NCBI GenBank assembly: GCA_900545335.1
Contig: UQYP01000006.1
Coordinates: 52,581 to 116,580, forward strand
Length of the DNA: 64,000 bases
Source of the DNA: an uncultured Sutterella sp.
GTDB lineage: Bacteria; Pseudomonadota; Gammaproteobacteria; Burkholderiales; Burkholderiaceae_F
Direction of reading: 5' to 3'
In this document: positions 16,873 to 26,542 of the stretch, piece after piece
Layout: every line of letters begins with the position of its first letter
Numbering within the stretch: the stretch's first letter is position 1
The notes under the pieces: generated by a model
The model's database searches: none
Seen by the model: only the letters and a program-made list of their open reading frames with translations
Told to the model about the DNA's origin: nothing
Made by a program: the position numbers and the translations under genes

Positions 16873-17931
16873 TTAGTATTTCGTGAACATTTCTTGAATC
16901 TTCTTCGGATCGCTTGTTTTTGTCAAAGCTAATTGCAAGAGCAAGCGGGCCTTTTGCGGATTCAAGGAATAGCCGTCAAGGAAACCAGCCTTAGCGTACT
17001 TGTCGTCAGCAGCTGCAGGCGTCACGATACCGCTACCCGTACGGCTAGAGCGAACAACCACAACACCCTTCTTCACAGCGTTGGCTAAACCGACTTCGGT
17101 ATCCTTGTGGATGGAACCGTTACCCGAACCGGCAGAGATGATGCCCTTGGCACCGGCTGCAACGGCAGCATCAACCAAGACGGAGTCATCATTGGCGTGG
17201 GAATAAACGATGTCAACGCGCGGGAGCTTATCGAGCTTGCTCACGTCGAATTCCGTTTCATGGGTATGCTTCATCGTGGTGTCGCGCAGGAAGTAGTTCT
17301 TGCCGCCAGCCACATAACCCAAGAGACCTAAAGTCGGAGCTTGGAACGTGTCAACATTCGTGGTGTTGGTCTTGGTACCTTCGCGGGCGCTGTTGATTTG
17401 ATCATTCAAAGCAATCAAGACGCCGCGATCTTGTGCGTTGGGATCAGCAGCCAACTTCACAGCGTTCAAAAGGTTCATCGGGCCGTCTGCAGAAATAGCT
17501 GTAGCAGGACGCATGGAGCCTACGAGCACCACGGGTTTTTTACTCTTGACCGTGAGGTTTAAGAAGTAAGCCGTTTCTTCCAACGTGTCTGTGCCATGAG
17601 TGATCACAACACCGGAAACCTTCGGGTCGGCCAACAATTCGTTGCAGCGTTTGGCAAGCTTGAGCAACACATCATCGGTCATGTTGTTGGAGCTGATCTT
17701 AACGATTTGTTCGCCGGAGACATTGGCGAAATCCTTAATAGCGGGAACAGCGTCAATCAACGTTTGGATAGCCAGGTCGCCGGCTTTGTAACCGGTCACT
17801 TGGGTGCTCGAAGAGGCGGTGCCGGCAATTGTGCCGCCCGTGGCAAGAATAGCCACATTGGGCAAATTGGCTGCAAAAGCGCTGCCAGCCATGGACAAGG
17901 CCAAAGCGGCCGCAAGCAAAGTCTTTTTCAT
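16873..17931 (-). CDS. ansB: Periplasmic L-asparaginase (type II)
   Basis: A 352-residue type II L-asparaginase, hydrolysing asparagine to aspartate and ammonia in the periplasm. A signal peptide (residues 1-21) precedes the mature start NLPNVAILATGGTIAG, carrying the nucleophile Thr34 (Thr12 of mature E. coli AnsB). The second active-site segment HGTDTLEETA (near 110) holds the Thr-Asp pair. The longer frame from 18030 is rejected because GAGGAG lies 8 bases before ATG 17931 and the signal starts there. A second, unrelated exported asparaginase lies at 60919. Confidence 0.95.
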   Translation of the reverse strand: MKKTLLAAALALSMAGSAFAANLPNVAILATGGTIAGTASSSTQVTGYKAGDLAIQTLIDAVPAIKDFANVSGEQIVKISSNNMTDDVLLKLAKRCNELLADPKVSGVVITHGTDTLEETAYFLNLTVKSKKPVVLVGSMRPATAISADGPMNLLNAVKLAADPNAQDRGVLIALNDQINSAREGTKTNTTNVDTFQAPTLGLLGYVAGGKNYFLRDTTMKHTHETEFDVSKLDKLPRVDIVYSHANDDSVLVDAAVAAGAKGIISAGSGNGSIHKDTEVGLANAVKKGVVVVRSSRTGSGIVTPAAADDKYAKAGFLDGYSLNPQKARLLLQLALTKTSDPKKIQEMFTKY

Positions 17932-18060
17932 GTTAAAACTCCTCAATTTTTGTTGAGACGGGAGAAAAATTGTTCCCGACCGGCAAATATTCTCTAGGAA
18001 GTTTTGCTTATAAACAAGGTGGGAAAACACCTAAATCATAGGTTAAGACAGAAAAAAGGA

Positions 18061-18089
18061 TTGACAGTAGCATAAGATACTTCAACAAT
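18061..18089 (+). promoter_or_regulatory. Possible sigma-70 promoter of the first autotransporter
   Basis: TTGACA at 18061-18066 is followed after 17 bases by AACAAT at 18084-18089. The -35 is perfect and the -10 weak. The RBS AGAGG lies at about 18111, before ATG 18122. Confidence 0.4.
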
Positions 18090-18121
18090 TTCAATATTAA
18101 GCCATCAATTAGAGGTATTGC

Positions 18122-21100
18122 ATGTCTGCTTCTCTTGCCCGCTTTTTAAGACATCAGGCATTTTTCTATGCATTTTGTTCTGCTGTTTCGGCCATGTCCG
18201 CTGCACCGACGGCAGCATTAGCCATTCAAACAACGCCTGTCATTTCTTCGACAGGTGTTCACTATGCTAATTTACATTTTGCCGATATTGGGGCAACCTA
18301 TGATTTCGCTGAGATTTTAGGTTTTACACCGGCTGAACGTGCGATTTCGCCTGACGAAATTCTCGGATTGGAACGCGGATTTGAATACTTTTGGCAAGTT
18401 TTAGGAAACGCTTATCGAGCTCAAAGACCTATCGATATTTTTGTCGTTCCCTATTCTGAAGCCGATAGCAATGCATCGGCGTTCAGTTTCCCGGATTCTG
18501 ATCTGACTGAATTGGCTTTGGCATGGATGGGGAGTAAGCCTAAAAGTCAATATCAGGCTTATATTTCTGTGAACAATACCTTACCAGATACGGTTTGGGA
18601 TAACAGTGAACTTAAGATTTTGCCCTCTAATGGGATTGATTCTGATCTGCCCGGCACAATGATGCATGAACTATTTCATGCTTTTGGTCTTAGCCTATTT
18701 ACGGATATTGACGCTACCGGTCAAGTGGATATAAAAAGATCAGATCTGACGCAATACACTAAACACTTGTACGATGTTTACGACAGAAGTATTGAAACAA
18801 TTGCCTCGTATACAGATAAAGACTTTATTCCGATAGTAGCTTTGGATGCAAGTGAGCCTCGGCCCGATTTATCAACATTGGATCCCGGAGCGATTTATGT
18901 CGATTACAAAAATCTGTCTTCAGGGATGTATTTTAGGGGTAAAAATGTCGATGAAGTACTCGATGGCGCACTGCTAGCCTGGCCGATTGAAGTGTGGGGA
19001 GATTCTGAAAATACTTCAGATCCTGTTCCGGGTTTGCCAATTAACGGCTTTGAAGCGATAGGTTACCAAGGTTATGAGCCATATTATGAAGGCAGTCATA
19101 TAGAACTACAAAATAGTTTAATGAGCCACCAGGTATACCGAAACTGGATGATATTGATGGAAGCGGAACTGGCGTTGCTGCAAGATATCGGCTTTGACTT
19201 TGACAGGAAACGCTTTTATGGTTATTCGCTTTACGCCGACGGCAGAACCCTGGAAAATCACAATGGTTATTGGGCAAGAAATGAAGACGGAACTGATTGG
19301 ATTAAAGGACTCGCCAGTACCCAAGACTGGGGCATAGGGTTGCATATTTACGGCTCAAAGAACAAAGTGACTCAAAAAGCTGATTTAATGACCGAAGGCT
19401 CTTACGCAATCGGTGCTCGTGTTGACGGGTCAGAAAATCAGTTGACTATTGCCTCTGGAACAACTGTTAAAGCTGACGGCTTCGGAGGTAAAGGCATTCT
19501 TTTTTCATGGGGTAAAAACCATGAGCTCGCTATTGAGTCCGGCGCCTCGGTCTCAGCACTTGGAGAAGGCGGCATTGCGCTCGCATTTGATTTCGGTTCC
19601 AATGAGCTCGGAGATCAATTCGGTTATTACGGCTCCTATACCGCTGATGTATACGATGATAGTTTTGGCTGGTATGCTCAAAATGAAATCCCTGATGTGT
19701 TGAAAGGTCCGTTGATCTCAGAGCTCAGAATTCAAGGCAGAGTCGAAGGTGATATGGCGAGTATCTATATTTCGCCCAACGCATTTGTCAAAAATATAGT
19801 TATTGAATCAGGTGCTCAACTTAAGGGCGATATCATTTCTCTCTGGGATATGGAAAAAACGCTCTATGGATGCGACCACACGGGCATGGAAAGTAACGAT
19901 CGTTTAGTCACGACATTAACTTTCGGATCAGCTTTACAATCGGCCGCTCTTAGAGAGCCAAGCTCTTCAAGCGAAATTGTGTTTAATGATTTGATTTGGG
20001 GACCTAAGGGACTCACCATTGAGGTCAATAATACGCATCTTCATTTCGGAGGTGTTGCAACGGTGCTCGGTGTTGCTATTGAACCCAATGCTACAGTTGA
20101 AGGCGGACGTTATCTTTTGATGCCTACCAGTTATTCGACTCCCCTATTTGACAATAAAGGTCGGGTAATTTCGACTGTTCTCAACCCTGTTTCAATTTCC
20201 GGAGACTATCATCAGGCTGATAACGCTTCTTTGACTCTAACCGTTCATGACGGACATTTTGTTCCGATGAGCGTTGACGGCACTGCTAAGTTTGAAGAAG
20301 GTTCGGCTATCGTAGCGACTGCCGAAGGCGGTTGGATGCCAGATGGACATGTGACAGTTGATAAAGATTCGCCGATTATTATCGATGCTGAGTCGCTTTC
20401 AGCAGAAAACTTAACCTATCACTATTTGAGTGCCTCTGAGCTTCCCGTCTCTCCTACTCTTGTGATTAGCGATGACACCGAAGGATGGGTAGTCAACCGT
20501 GCACCGAATGCCTACTCTCGCTATGCACAAGGGGATGCAAAAAAGATTGCTCGCATATTCGATACCAGCGCGGCACAAGCTGTAACAGACGAAACCAAAG
20601 AGCTTTTTGCTTACCTCGACTGGTCTGATTCCAATGGCTCAGCCATTAACGAAGCCGCTGCAGCTTTAACTGGTGACGGACTGATTGATATGGTAGCTTC
20701 TGCGATTGCATTACAAAGACTGGCTCAGAGCGCATCAGAGTCGAAACTTTCTATAGCTCAGGGCGACGGCGATTACGCTTGGGTGAATCCATTTGGTGCG
20801 ACTGCATCAGCAGCAATGGCTGGTCACAGCCGTATGGATGTAGCAGGATTGGCCGGCGGATGGGTGAAAAAGTCTGGTGACACACAAAGCAGCCTTTCAT
20901 TGGTAGCACTTAATAGTGACGGTAAAAGCGCTCATGCCCGAGAACTTAATGCCCAGGGGCTTTGGATTGCAGGTAGCTGGGAAAAATCTCATTTGAATCA
21001 ATCGAATGCTTTTATTCAAACGTCAGCTCATTTGGGCTATATCAATGCCGAAGAAAAGCGCACAGTACATTTCGGCAATTTTTATGACAGTATCGAGGCT

Positions 21101-21598
21101 GATCCTCAGTATTGGTCTTTCGGGCTTTCGGCTATCACGGGATTGAAGTTTAAGGTGATTGACTCCATTACTATTGCTCCCTACGCCGGACTCTCGGGCT
21201 TTGCGCTTTATATGCCTAGCTTTAAAGAAGATTCTGCAGGTATAGCCGATTTGTCTGTTGATTCATCCGTTTTTCATTCTCTAGAGGCTCAATTAGGTGT
21301 TAAGTTTGAGGGAGCAGTTTTTGAGCCCAATAAGGCTTATTGGCAGATGAAGCTTGCTTATGGCAGAGAAATTTTGTCTGATGCAGGTGGGCTGGATCTC
21401 TCCTTTAATCAAAAAGACCTTAGCGGGAGCTTTGACCGCAGAGCTCAGTGGGATTCAAAAAATCGCTTCAAAGCAGGACTTAAAGTCGGTATTGAAGCCC
21501 GAAACGGCCTGTCTTTAAACGCCCTTATTCATTCAGAATGGGAATCCTCTGATACGCATAGTCTTGCAGGCGGTCTGCAGGCTACCTGGCGCTTTTAA
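18122..21598 (+). CDS. Autotransporter with HEXXH passenger
   Basis: An 1158-residue type V secretion protein. A signal peptide of about 36 residues (ending AALA) leads a passenger of roughly 850 residues. A C-terminal 12-strand barrel starts near residue 890 (YAWVNPFG) and ends in the classical terminal Phe (ATWRF). The N-terminal passenger region contains MMHELFHAFG with HELFH at 182-186, the zincin HEXXH motif. The metzincin third ligand expected after HxxG is not a His here. The middle passenger is repetitive beta-helix-like sequence. The barrel should insert in the outer membrane and expose the passenger. Protease activity is inferred only. Confidence 0.85.
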   Translation: MSASLARFLRHQAFFYAFCSAVSAMSAAPTAALAIQTTPVISSTGVHYANLHFADIGATYDFAEILGFTPAERAISPDEILGLERGFEYFWQVLGNAYRAQRPIDIFVVPYSEADSNASAFSFPDSDLTELALAWMGSKPKSQYQAYISVNNTLPDTVWDNSELKILPSNGIDSDLPGTMMHELFHAFGLSLFTDIDATGQVDIKRSDLTQYTKHLYDVYDRSIETIASYTDKDFIPIVALDASEPRPDLSTLDPGAIYVDYKNLSSGMYFRGKNVDEVLDGALLAWPIEVWGDSENTSDPVPGLPINGFEAIGYQGYEPYYEGSHIELQNSLMSHQVYRNWMILMEAELALLQDIGFDFDRKRFYGYSLYADGRTLENHNGYWARNEDGTDWIKGLASTQDWGIGLHIYGSKNKVTQKADLMTEGSYAIGARVDGSENQLTIASGTTVKADGFGGKGILFSWGKNHELAIESGASVSALGEGGIALAFDFGSNELGDQFGYYGSYTADVYDDSFGWYAQNEIPDVLKGPLISELRIQGRVEGDMASIYISPNAFVKNIVIESGAQLKGDIISLWDMEKTLYGCDHTGMESNDRLVTTLTFGSALQSAALREPSSSSEIVFNDLIWGPKGLTIEVNNTHLHFGGVATVLGVAIEPNATVEGGRYLLMPTSYSTPLFDNKGRVISTVLNPVSISGDYHQADNASLTLTVHDGHFVPMSVDGTAKFEEGSAIVATAEGGWMPDGHVTVDKDSPIIIDAESLSAENLTYHYLSASELPVSPTLVISDDTEGWVVNRAPNAYSRYAQGDAKKIARIFDTSAAQAVTDETKELFAYLDWSDSNGSAINEAAAALTGDGLIDMVASAIALQRLAQSASESKLSIAQGDGDYAWVNPFGATASAAMAGHSRMDVAGLAGGWVKKSGDTQSSLSLVALNSDGKSAHARELNAQGLWIAGSWEKSHLNQSNAFIQTSAHLGYINAEEKRTVHFGNFYDSIEADPQYWSFGLSAITGLKFKVIDSITIAPYAGLSGFALYMPSFKEDSAGIADLSVDSSVFHSLEAQLGVKFEGAVFEPNKAYWQMKLAYGREILSDAGGLDLSFNQKDLSGSFDRRAQWDSKNRFKAGLKVGIEARNGLSLNALIHSEWESSDTHSLAGGLQATWRF

Positions 21599-21612
21599 TC
21601 GTTAAAAGAAAA

Positions 21613-21645
21613 GGTCCGTCTTCTCATATAAAGAGAAGGCGGACC
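21613..21645 (-). terminator. Terminator downstream of the M20 peptidase
   Basis: GGTCCGTCTTCTC and GAGAAGGCGGACC form a 13-bp stem with one mismatch and a 7-base loop. On the minus strand it is followed by TTTTCTTTT, so it mainly ends the M20 peptidase transcript; it may also stop the convergent autotransporter mRNA. Confidence 0.8.
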
Positions 21646-21661
21646 GACAGAGGTTAAAAGA

Positions 21662-22852
21662 TTAACGTATGGGAAGCGTGGGTTTGTGACCCAGGGCTCC
21701 TATGAGAGCCGCAGCCGTAAGGAAAATGAGCTGGGGCCCCAAGTGAATATCAATCTTATCGAAGTATTCTTTAACCGTATGGGTATTGATTTGAGCGCCT
21801 CCGGCCGATAGGCACGTTGCAGGCACTCCCTGGCTTACCGGTGCGTTGGCGTCAGTTGAAGAGTAGCCGTAATTCGTGAGCTCAATCCCCAGGAGCTTTT
21901 GCGCTGAGCGCGCTGTCTGCAAAACCGGGCACTCGGGCGGACGGATCCCTGCCGGGCGATTGCCGATTTGGGTTTTGGTGAGCTTTAAAATCTTTGCCTC
22001 TTCTGTAACAGGCCAGTTGGCGTTTTCTTCCGCTACCCCCTCTTCAAAGCACTTCATGATGGCGGCTTCGGCTTTCAGAAGCTCTTCGTTATCGAGGCTT
22101 CGGATATCGACATCCACCTCACAGTGAGGGGCAATGGTGTTGACGCTTTGACCGCCCTTAATCATGCCGATCGTAAAAGTTGTTTTGGGTTCAGAGGGCA
22201 CTTTGAGTTTGGCCACTTTTGCACCGGCTAAGCACATTGCATGAATGGCGCTTGGCGTATCGCCAAAGGAGCCGTAGGAGTGACCGCCCTTGCCGTCAAT
22301 CGAAAAACGCCAGCGGTGAGAGCCGATAGCGCCCTTTAAAATACGGCCGACATCGGTATTGTCGATCGCGATAAAGCCGTCAACTTTGTGGTGAGCGTTG
22401 AAAAACTTTGATCCGCGGGTGTCGCCGTTTCCTTCTTCTCCGACTGTGCCTACAAAATAAATGTCACCCTCAGTTTCGATATTGAGTTCATTAAAAAGAC
22501 GAAGCACGTGCAAAAGGGCTCGAAGGCCTGAGCAGTTATCTCCAATGCCCGGAGCAAAGTAACGGTTTCCCTCCTGACGAACTTTAATCTCAGTGCCCGC
22601 AGGGAAAACGGTATCCATATGAGCACCCATGGCTAAGACGGGACCGTGACCTTTTCCGGGACGAAAGCCCACTACATTACCGATTTCATCGATATGCACA
22701 TCTTTGAGACCGTATTTTTTCATGCGGCGGGCGATTTCTTCAGCTCTGACACTTTCTTCAAAAGTGGGTGCCGGAATTTCGCAAAGTTCAATCTGCTCCT
22801 TCATCGCCTCTTCTGTTTCATCAAAGGCTTTTTGAAGCGCTTTTTCAATCAC
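21662..22852 (-). CDS. M20-family metallopeptidase
   Basis: A 396-residue cytosolic M20 peptidase/deacylase. GAHMDTVFPAG (about 75) carries the first metal His and catalytic Asp, GIGDNCSGL (about 102) the bridging Asp, GTVGEEGNGD (about 133) the catalytic and metal Glu, and a distal His lies in AQINTHTVKEYF. The dimerisation domain is about 190-310. GTG 22852 has an AGAGGA site. The frame stays open upstream for about 20 more protein-like codons (IPPLDQKVFEAVKALKEEP) with no start, and a good RBS with TTG at 22919 is one base out of frame. This hints at an N-terminal frameshift. Confidence 0.88.
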   Translation of the reverse strand: MIEKALQKAFDETEEAMKEQIELCEIPAPTFEESVRAEEIARRMKKYGLKDVHIDEIGNVVGFRPGKGHGPVLAMGAHMDTVFPAGTEIKVRQEGNRYFAPGIGDNCSGLRALLHVLRLFNELNIETEGDIYFVGTVGEEGNGDTRGSKFFNAHHKVDGFIAIDNTDVGRILKGAIGSHRWRFSIDGKGGHSYGSFGDTPSAIHAMCLAGAKVAKLKVPSEPKTTFTIGMIKGGQSVNTIAPHCEVDVDIRSLDNEELLKAEAAIMKCFEEGVAEENANWPVTEEAKILKLTKTQIGNRPAGIRPPECPVLQTARSAQKLLGIELTNYGYSSTDANAPVSQGVPATCLSAGGAQINTHTVKEYFDKIDIHLGPQLIFLTAAALIGALGHKPTLPIR

Positions 22853-23136
22853 AGGTTCCTCTTTTAAAGCTTTAACCGCTTCAAAGACCTTTTGGTCTAA
22901 CGGAGGAATATTTTGGCAAGACTTTGAAACTCCTTTTTAAGTGACGTCATCGATTTAAAGACGAATTCTTTGAAATATCAATCGGGAAAAACGAGGGCTT
23001 CCTCGGAACAAAGTCTGAAAAAGATAACCTAATTGTTAATAAGTCTTTGAAACTAAAGGATAAAACTTAGGAAATGGATGAATCAGACAAGGCTTTTAAT
23101 GTTAGAATAACTTGAGTTTCTGCGAGGAACCTGATC

Positions 23137-25497
23137 ATGTCCTCTGTTTGCCCTTCTTATCACCGAATCGCTACTCTCTCGTTAGCAGTCTTTATGGCTT
23201 TGGTTGCACCCATGACGGTCAATGCCGCTCAGTACAGTCAAAGTTATGATTTCAATACTGAGGAATTTAAAGATGATTGGGAAATGGCTATTAATTTAGA
23301 GCCGTCTCAAATAAGTTTTAACAATATGTCTGTGAGACAGAATTTTCAGAGCGTGACTGAATACGTTAGAAACGGCACTTCGATTTTTTTTAACACTTAC
23401 GTTAATGATGAACTGATTAAATTTAACCAAAATTTAGATATTGATATTGATTTGTTTTTTAGCGGGAATTTTAATGTCCCGGCAACTCCGGAGGGCAACT
23501 GGCAACTTTTCCCTCAGCCTGAAGGATATTCCCCTGTCTGGAGGTTTGGCCCCAATTATTTTTATTTAGTTCGAGCTGATGCAATCACTAATATCATCGG
23601 TTTGAATACTTGGGCCGGCTATATTCAAAATAATGGCAAGATCGACTTGAGCTCTCAGATTCATTCTCAATTGAGTGCCGAGGCACGAATGCATCTGACT
23701 ACAGACAACGTTCGTCCTACCGATACAAGTTTGGATATCGGTGATTCCTACACATGGGAAATTCATCCAACGATCCAAGCCACTGCGTATGTCGTCGCCG
23801 ATCTCTCTTTAGTCGGTATGCGGGCTCAGGATTATCTGACCTTTGGATCGGCTGCGGTGAATAACGGTGAAATCACGATTTCCGGTCTCGTAGATCGGAA
23901 GGAAACAACTTTAAGTCATTTTGACGATGACATAGGCTCTTTTGAGATGAAGTTTGATAACGGTCATCTTTTAAAGGTTGATACTACCGGAACCGTTGAA
24001 GCGAACACCCAATGGTACGGCTCCGGCATGGCTATCGGTCTTTTAGGGCTCTCCTCCACTGCTGCCGTTTCAATCATTAATAACGGGACGATTAAAATCG
24101 CAGCGTCTCAAGAGTACACCGCTGCCGCACTTGCTGCTTCAGCTGACAATGACGGTGCAGTTTATGCGAGTAACCGCGGAGACATTGATTTATCAGATGC
24201 CCGGACTCGTTTTAAACATGAGCTTTATGCGAATCTCTCGGACAACGGTCGGGTTGTGATGGACGATTGGCTTTTAAGCCTGAATTATCTCGACCGATTT
24301 GTGCCTTTTGCGATTGTTGTTGATTCTGATAGAAGCTCAGAGGCAAACGCAAAGTTAACCTTTGCTCCCGAATCCACTCTTTATCTCAAACCGACTATGT
24401 CTCATCAATTGGATACCGACTTAAATTTGGGAACGCTCATCGGTACCTATACAGACAGTCAAACGATTTCCGCTGATCTCACCCATGTCGAGGGCTTTTT
24501 CCCTTCCATTGAAGGCGCTTCTCACATGTTGGATTTAAAGTGGTCGGGACCGGATGCCAATTACTTAACTGCACGGCTTACCGTGAATCCCGAAAATAGT
24601 CTCGGACACGGCTCGCGCTACATGGCGCTCACTTCAGACTTGAATGCTTTAATGACTTTGCAGGCCCTGACTGACTCGGCGATCAGGCTTTCAGAGGCAG
24701 AAGGACCGAAAGTCACGCTTAAGCCCTGGTACTGGAGTCTCAACAATCAGTCGGATCTTGGGTTTAATTCTGATGGCGGAGGCCTTGTCGTCAGTACCGA
24801 AACGCAAAAAGACGGTTACCGGTTTGCGGGCTACTGGGCAGTGGCTAAGGAGCAGTCAGAGTCTGACAATGATTGGATGGATGCTGACGGAACCCGCTAT
24901 GCATTAGGTCTGGCTTTAAATTATTACTTCAATGACTTTTTGTCGACCGGCATTCGTGCCGATATCGGCAAGAACCGCTCAGACTGGGACTTTAAAGAAA
25001 AGTTCGGCTCTGACAGTAAAACGCTTGACTCTCAATACCTCTATACCGAAGCGCATACGAGACTAAACTACCCGATCACTGAGACTCAAACCTTAAGTGC
25101 AGCGGCAGCCGTAGGCTATTTGCGTCAAAAGCAGAACGGTTTTGATATCACGACTTTGTCCACGGGAGGCGTGAGCTACGAGAAAGGCAAGTCGGACACT
25201 TTCCTTCTTAAGCTTGGTGTCCAATGGGATATGAATCAGGAAATTGACGGGTATCGGGTTTTAACAAGCGCTGGGCTTAATACCGTGTATTTAACGGATT
25301 CTCAATTTGATACGGCATTTAGCTATCTTGGCACCCGCTTTAAAGCCGAAGGTGAAATGACCGATTGGATGAGTACGCTGGGAGTTTCTGCCGGATTTAC
25401 CAAAGACCGCGTCTCTTTAGAGTTTGCCGGAGGCTATAGCGTGGGTCAGGATCTCAAGGCTTTGAGGCTCAATGCCCGTATGAGCTATCAGTTTTAA
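23137..25497 (+). CDS. Autotransporter outer-membrane barrel protein
   Basis: A 786-residue autotransporter. A signal peptide of about 31 residues ends TVNAA. The passenger (about 32-500) is rich in Asn, Ser and Asp with short beta repeats and no recognised enzyme motif. The C-terminal barrel (about 530-786) ends MSYQF with the terminal aromatic residue for BAM recognition. GAGGAA precedes the ATG. A segment LKWSGPDANYLTAR just before the barrel resembles the end of the frameshifted gene at 63.9 kb, suggesting one family. Role unknown, probably adhesion or surface display. Confidence 0.85.
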   Translation: MSSVCPSYHRIATLSLAVFMALVAPMTVNAAQYSQSYDFNTEEFKDDWEMAINLEPSQISFNNMSVRQNFQSVTEYVRNGTSIFFNTYVNDELIKFNQNLDIDIDLFFSGNFNVPATPEGNWQLFPQPEGYSPVWRFGPNYFYLVRADAITNIIGLNTWAGYIQNNGKIDLSSQIHSQLSAEARMHLTTDNVRPTDTSLDIGDSYTWEIHPTIQATAYVVADLSLVGMRAQDYLTFGSAAVNNGEITISGLVDRKETTLSHFDDDIGSFEMKFDNGHLLKVDTTGTVEANTQWYGSGMAIGLLGLSSTAAVSIINNGTIKIAASQEYTAAALAASADNDGAVYASNRGDIDLSDARTRFKHELYANLSDNGRVVMDDWLLSLNYLDRFVPFAIVVDSDRSSEANAKLTFAPESTLYLKPTMSHQLDTDLNLGTLIGTYTDSQTISADLTHVEGFFPSIEGASHMLDLKWSGPDANYLTARLTVNPENSLGHGSRYMALTSDLNALMTLQALTDSAIRLSEAEGPKVTLKPWYWSLNNQSDLGFNSDGGGLVVSTETQKDGYRFAGYWAVAKEQSESDNDWMDADGTRYALGLALNYYFNDFLSTGIRADIGKNRSDWDFKEKFGSDSKTLDSQYLYTEAHTRLNYPITETQTLSAAAAVGYLRQKQNGFDITTLSTGGVSYEKGKSDTFLLKLGVQWDMNQEIDGYRVLTSAGLNTVYLTDSQFDTAFSYLGTRFKAEGEMTDWMSTLGVSAGFTKDRVSLEFAGGYSVGQDLKALRLNARMSYQF

Positions 25498-25504
25498 TTC
25501 TGTC

Positions 25505-26428
25505 CTATTTACTCTGAGCGGCAGCGTGAGCTTTACGGTTTCCGACAATGTAAAGTGCCACAGCTGAAAGAATAAAGCCTAAGGCAATGATTTCGGCTGC
25601 GGTGACTTCTTCTTTGAAAACAAAGACCCCTAAAAGGAAGGTCAGCACGGGACTTAAGAATTGAATGATGCCCAATACCGTCATGGGCAGTCTTTGAGCA
25701 GCAAGCGAAAAAAGCACCATCGGCACTGATGTCACAATCCCCGTTCCCATCAGCGCCCAGCTCAACCCGCTTGAGAAACTGTTTATAAAATGATCAACAA
25801 AGATCCCGTTAAAACTCAGTAAATAGATGAGCGCCGGTCCCACCATCAAAATGTGCTCAATCGCAACGCTTTTTAAGGGATCAATCACAATTTTCTTTTT
25901 AAGGGCCCCGTAGGTTGCCCAAGTGGTTGAGACCAAAATGGCAATCCAAGGGAAACGGTCGAGCCCCGTGATCAGAACGCCGACACCGATCGCAGCCAGG
26001 GCGATGGCAAGCGCCCGGGTTTTGGAGATGCGCTCCGAGAAAATCACAACGCCGATAGCCATCGTCATTAAGGGGGTTAAAAAGGTCCCGAGGCCTAACT
26101 CCACCACGCGGCCTGCTGTAACACCCACAATATTGACGAGCCAATTGCCGGAAGCAAAGACGGTGGCGAGAATCAGAAGAAGTGTCTTATTTTCTACCGG
26201 GTGCAGGATCAGGGACTTAAATAAACGGATTGTGGCCCCCAGCTGATGCTTGGCAATGATGAGAAAGAGAACAAAAATCAAAGACCAGACAATTCTGTGA
26301 GCGAGAATTTCAACGTCTTCTGCTTCAGACAAAAGCGCCCAGTAAAGTGCAATCAGACCCCAGATGCAGTAAGCACCCAGAGCGCTTAAAAGACCGACTT
26401 GCGAAGCATCTTTTGAAGATTGAACCAT
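25505..26428 (-). CDS. rarD: RarD-like EamA/DMT permease
   Basis: A 307-residue drug/metabolite superfamily carrier with ten predicted helices in two EamA repeats. Typical RarD positions include GAYCIWGLIALYWALL near the start and AHRIVWSLIF near residue 45. ATG 26428 is used in place of the upstream GTG at 26443, which has no RBS. The substrate of RarD is not established. Convergent with the autotransporter, 7 bp apart. Confidence 0.87.
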   Translation of the reverse strand: MVQSSKDASQVGLLSALGAYCIWGLIALYWALLSEAEDVEILAHRIVWSLIFVLFLIIAKHQLGATIRLFKSLILHPVENKTLLLILATVFASGNWLVNIVGVTAGRVVELGLGTFLTPLMTMAIGVVIFSERISKTRALAIALAAIGVGVLITGLDRFPWIAILVSTTWATYGALKKKIVIDPLKSVAIEHILMVGPALIYLLSFNGIFVDHFINSFSSGLSWALMGTGIVTSVPMVLFSLAAQRLPMTVLGIIQFLSPVLTFLLGVFVFKEEVTAAEIIALGFILSAVALYIVGNRKAHAAAQSK

Positions 26429-26497
26429 GGAAATTCCGATCACAGAGACAACACGTTACCAGTCTACTCTGTTCTTTCAATTGGAAAAGCGTTATTC

Positions 26498-26533
26498 AAA
26501 AGCCGAATGCTAAGTATTTGGCATTCGGCTTTT
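26498..26533. terminator. Terminator between dpaL and rarD
   Basis: AAAAGCCGAATGC (26498-26510) and GCATTCGGCTTTT (26521-26533) form a perfect 13-bp stem with a 10-base loop and flanking T/A. It lies immediately after dpaL on the minus strand, upstream of rarD. Confidence 0.85.
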
Positions 26534-26542
26534 AAAGAGTCA

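Noticed and set aside
17942..17957. CTCAA/TTGAG hairpin over the ansB ribosome binding site
   Set aside because: The 5-bp AT-rich stem is too weak to support a regulatory claim.
22888..22901. AGACC-AAAA-GGTCT hairpin before the M20 peptidase
   Set aside because: Only 5 bp of stem and inside protein-like codons; probably chance.
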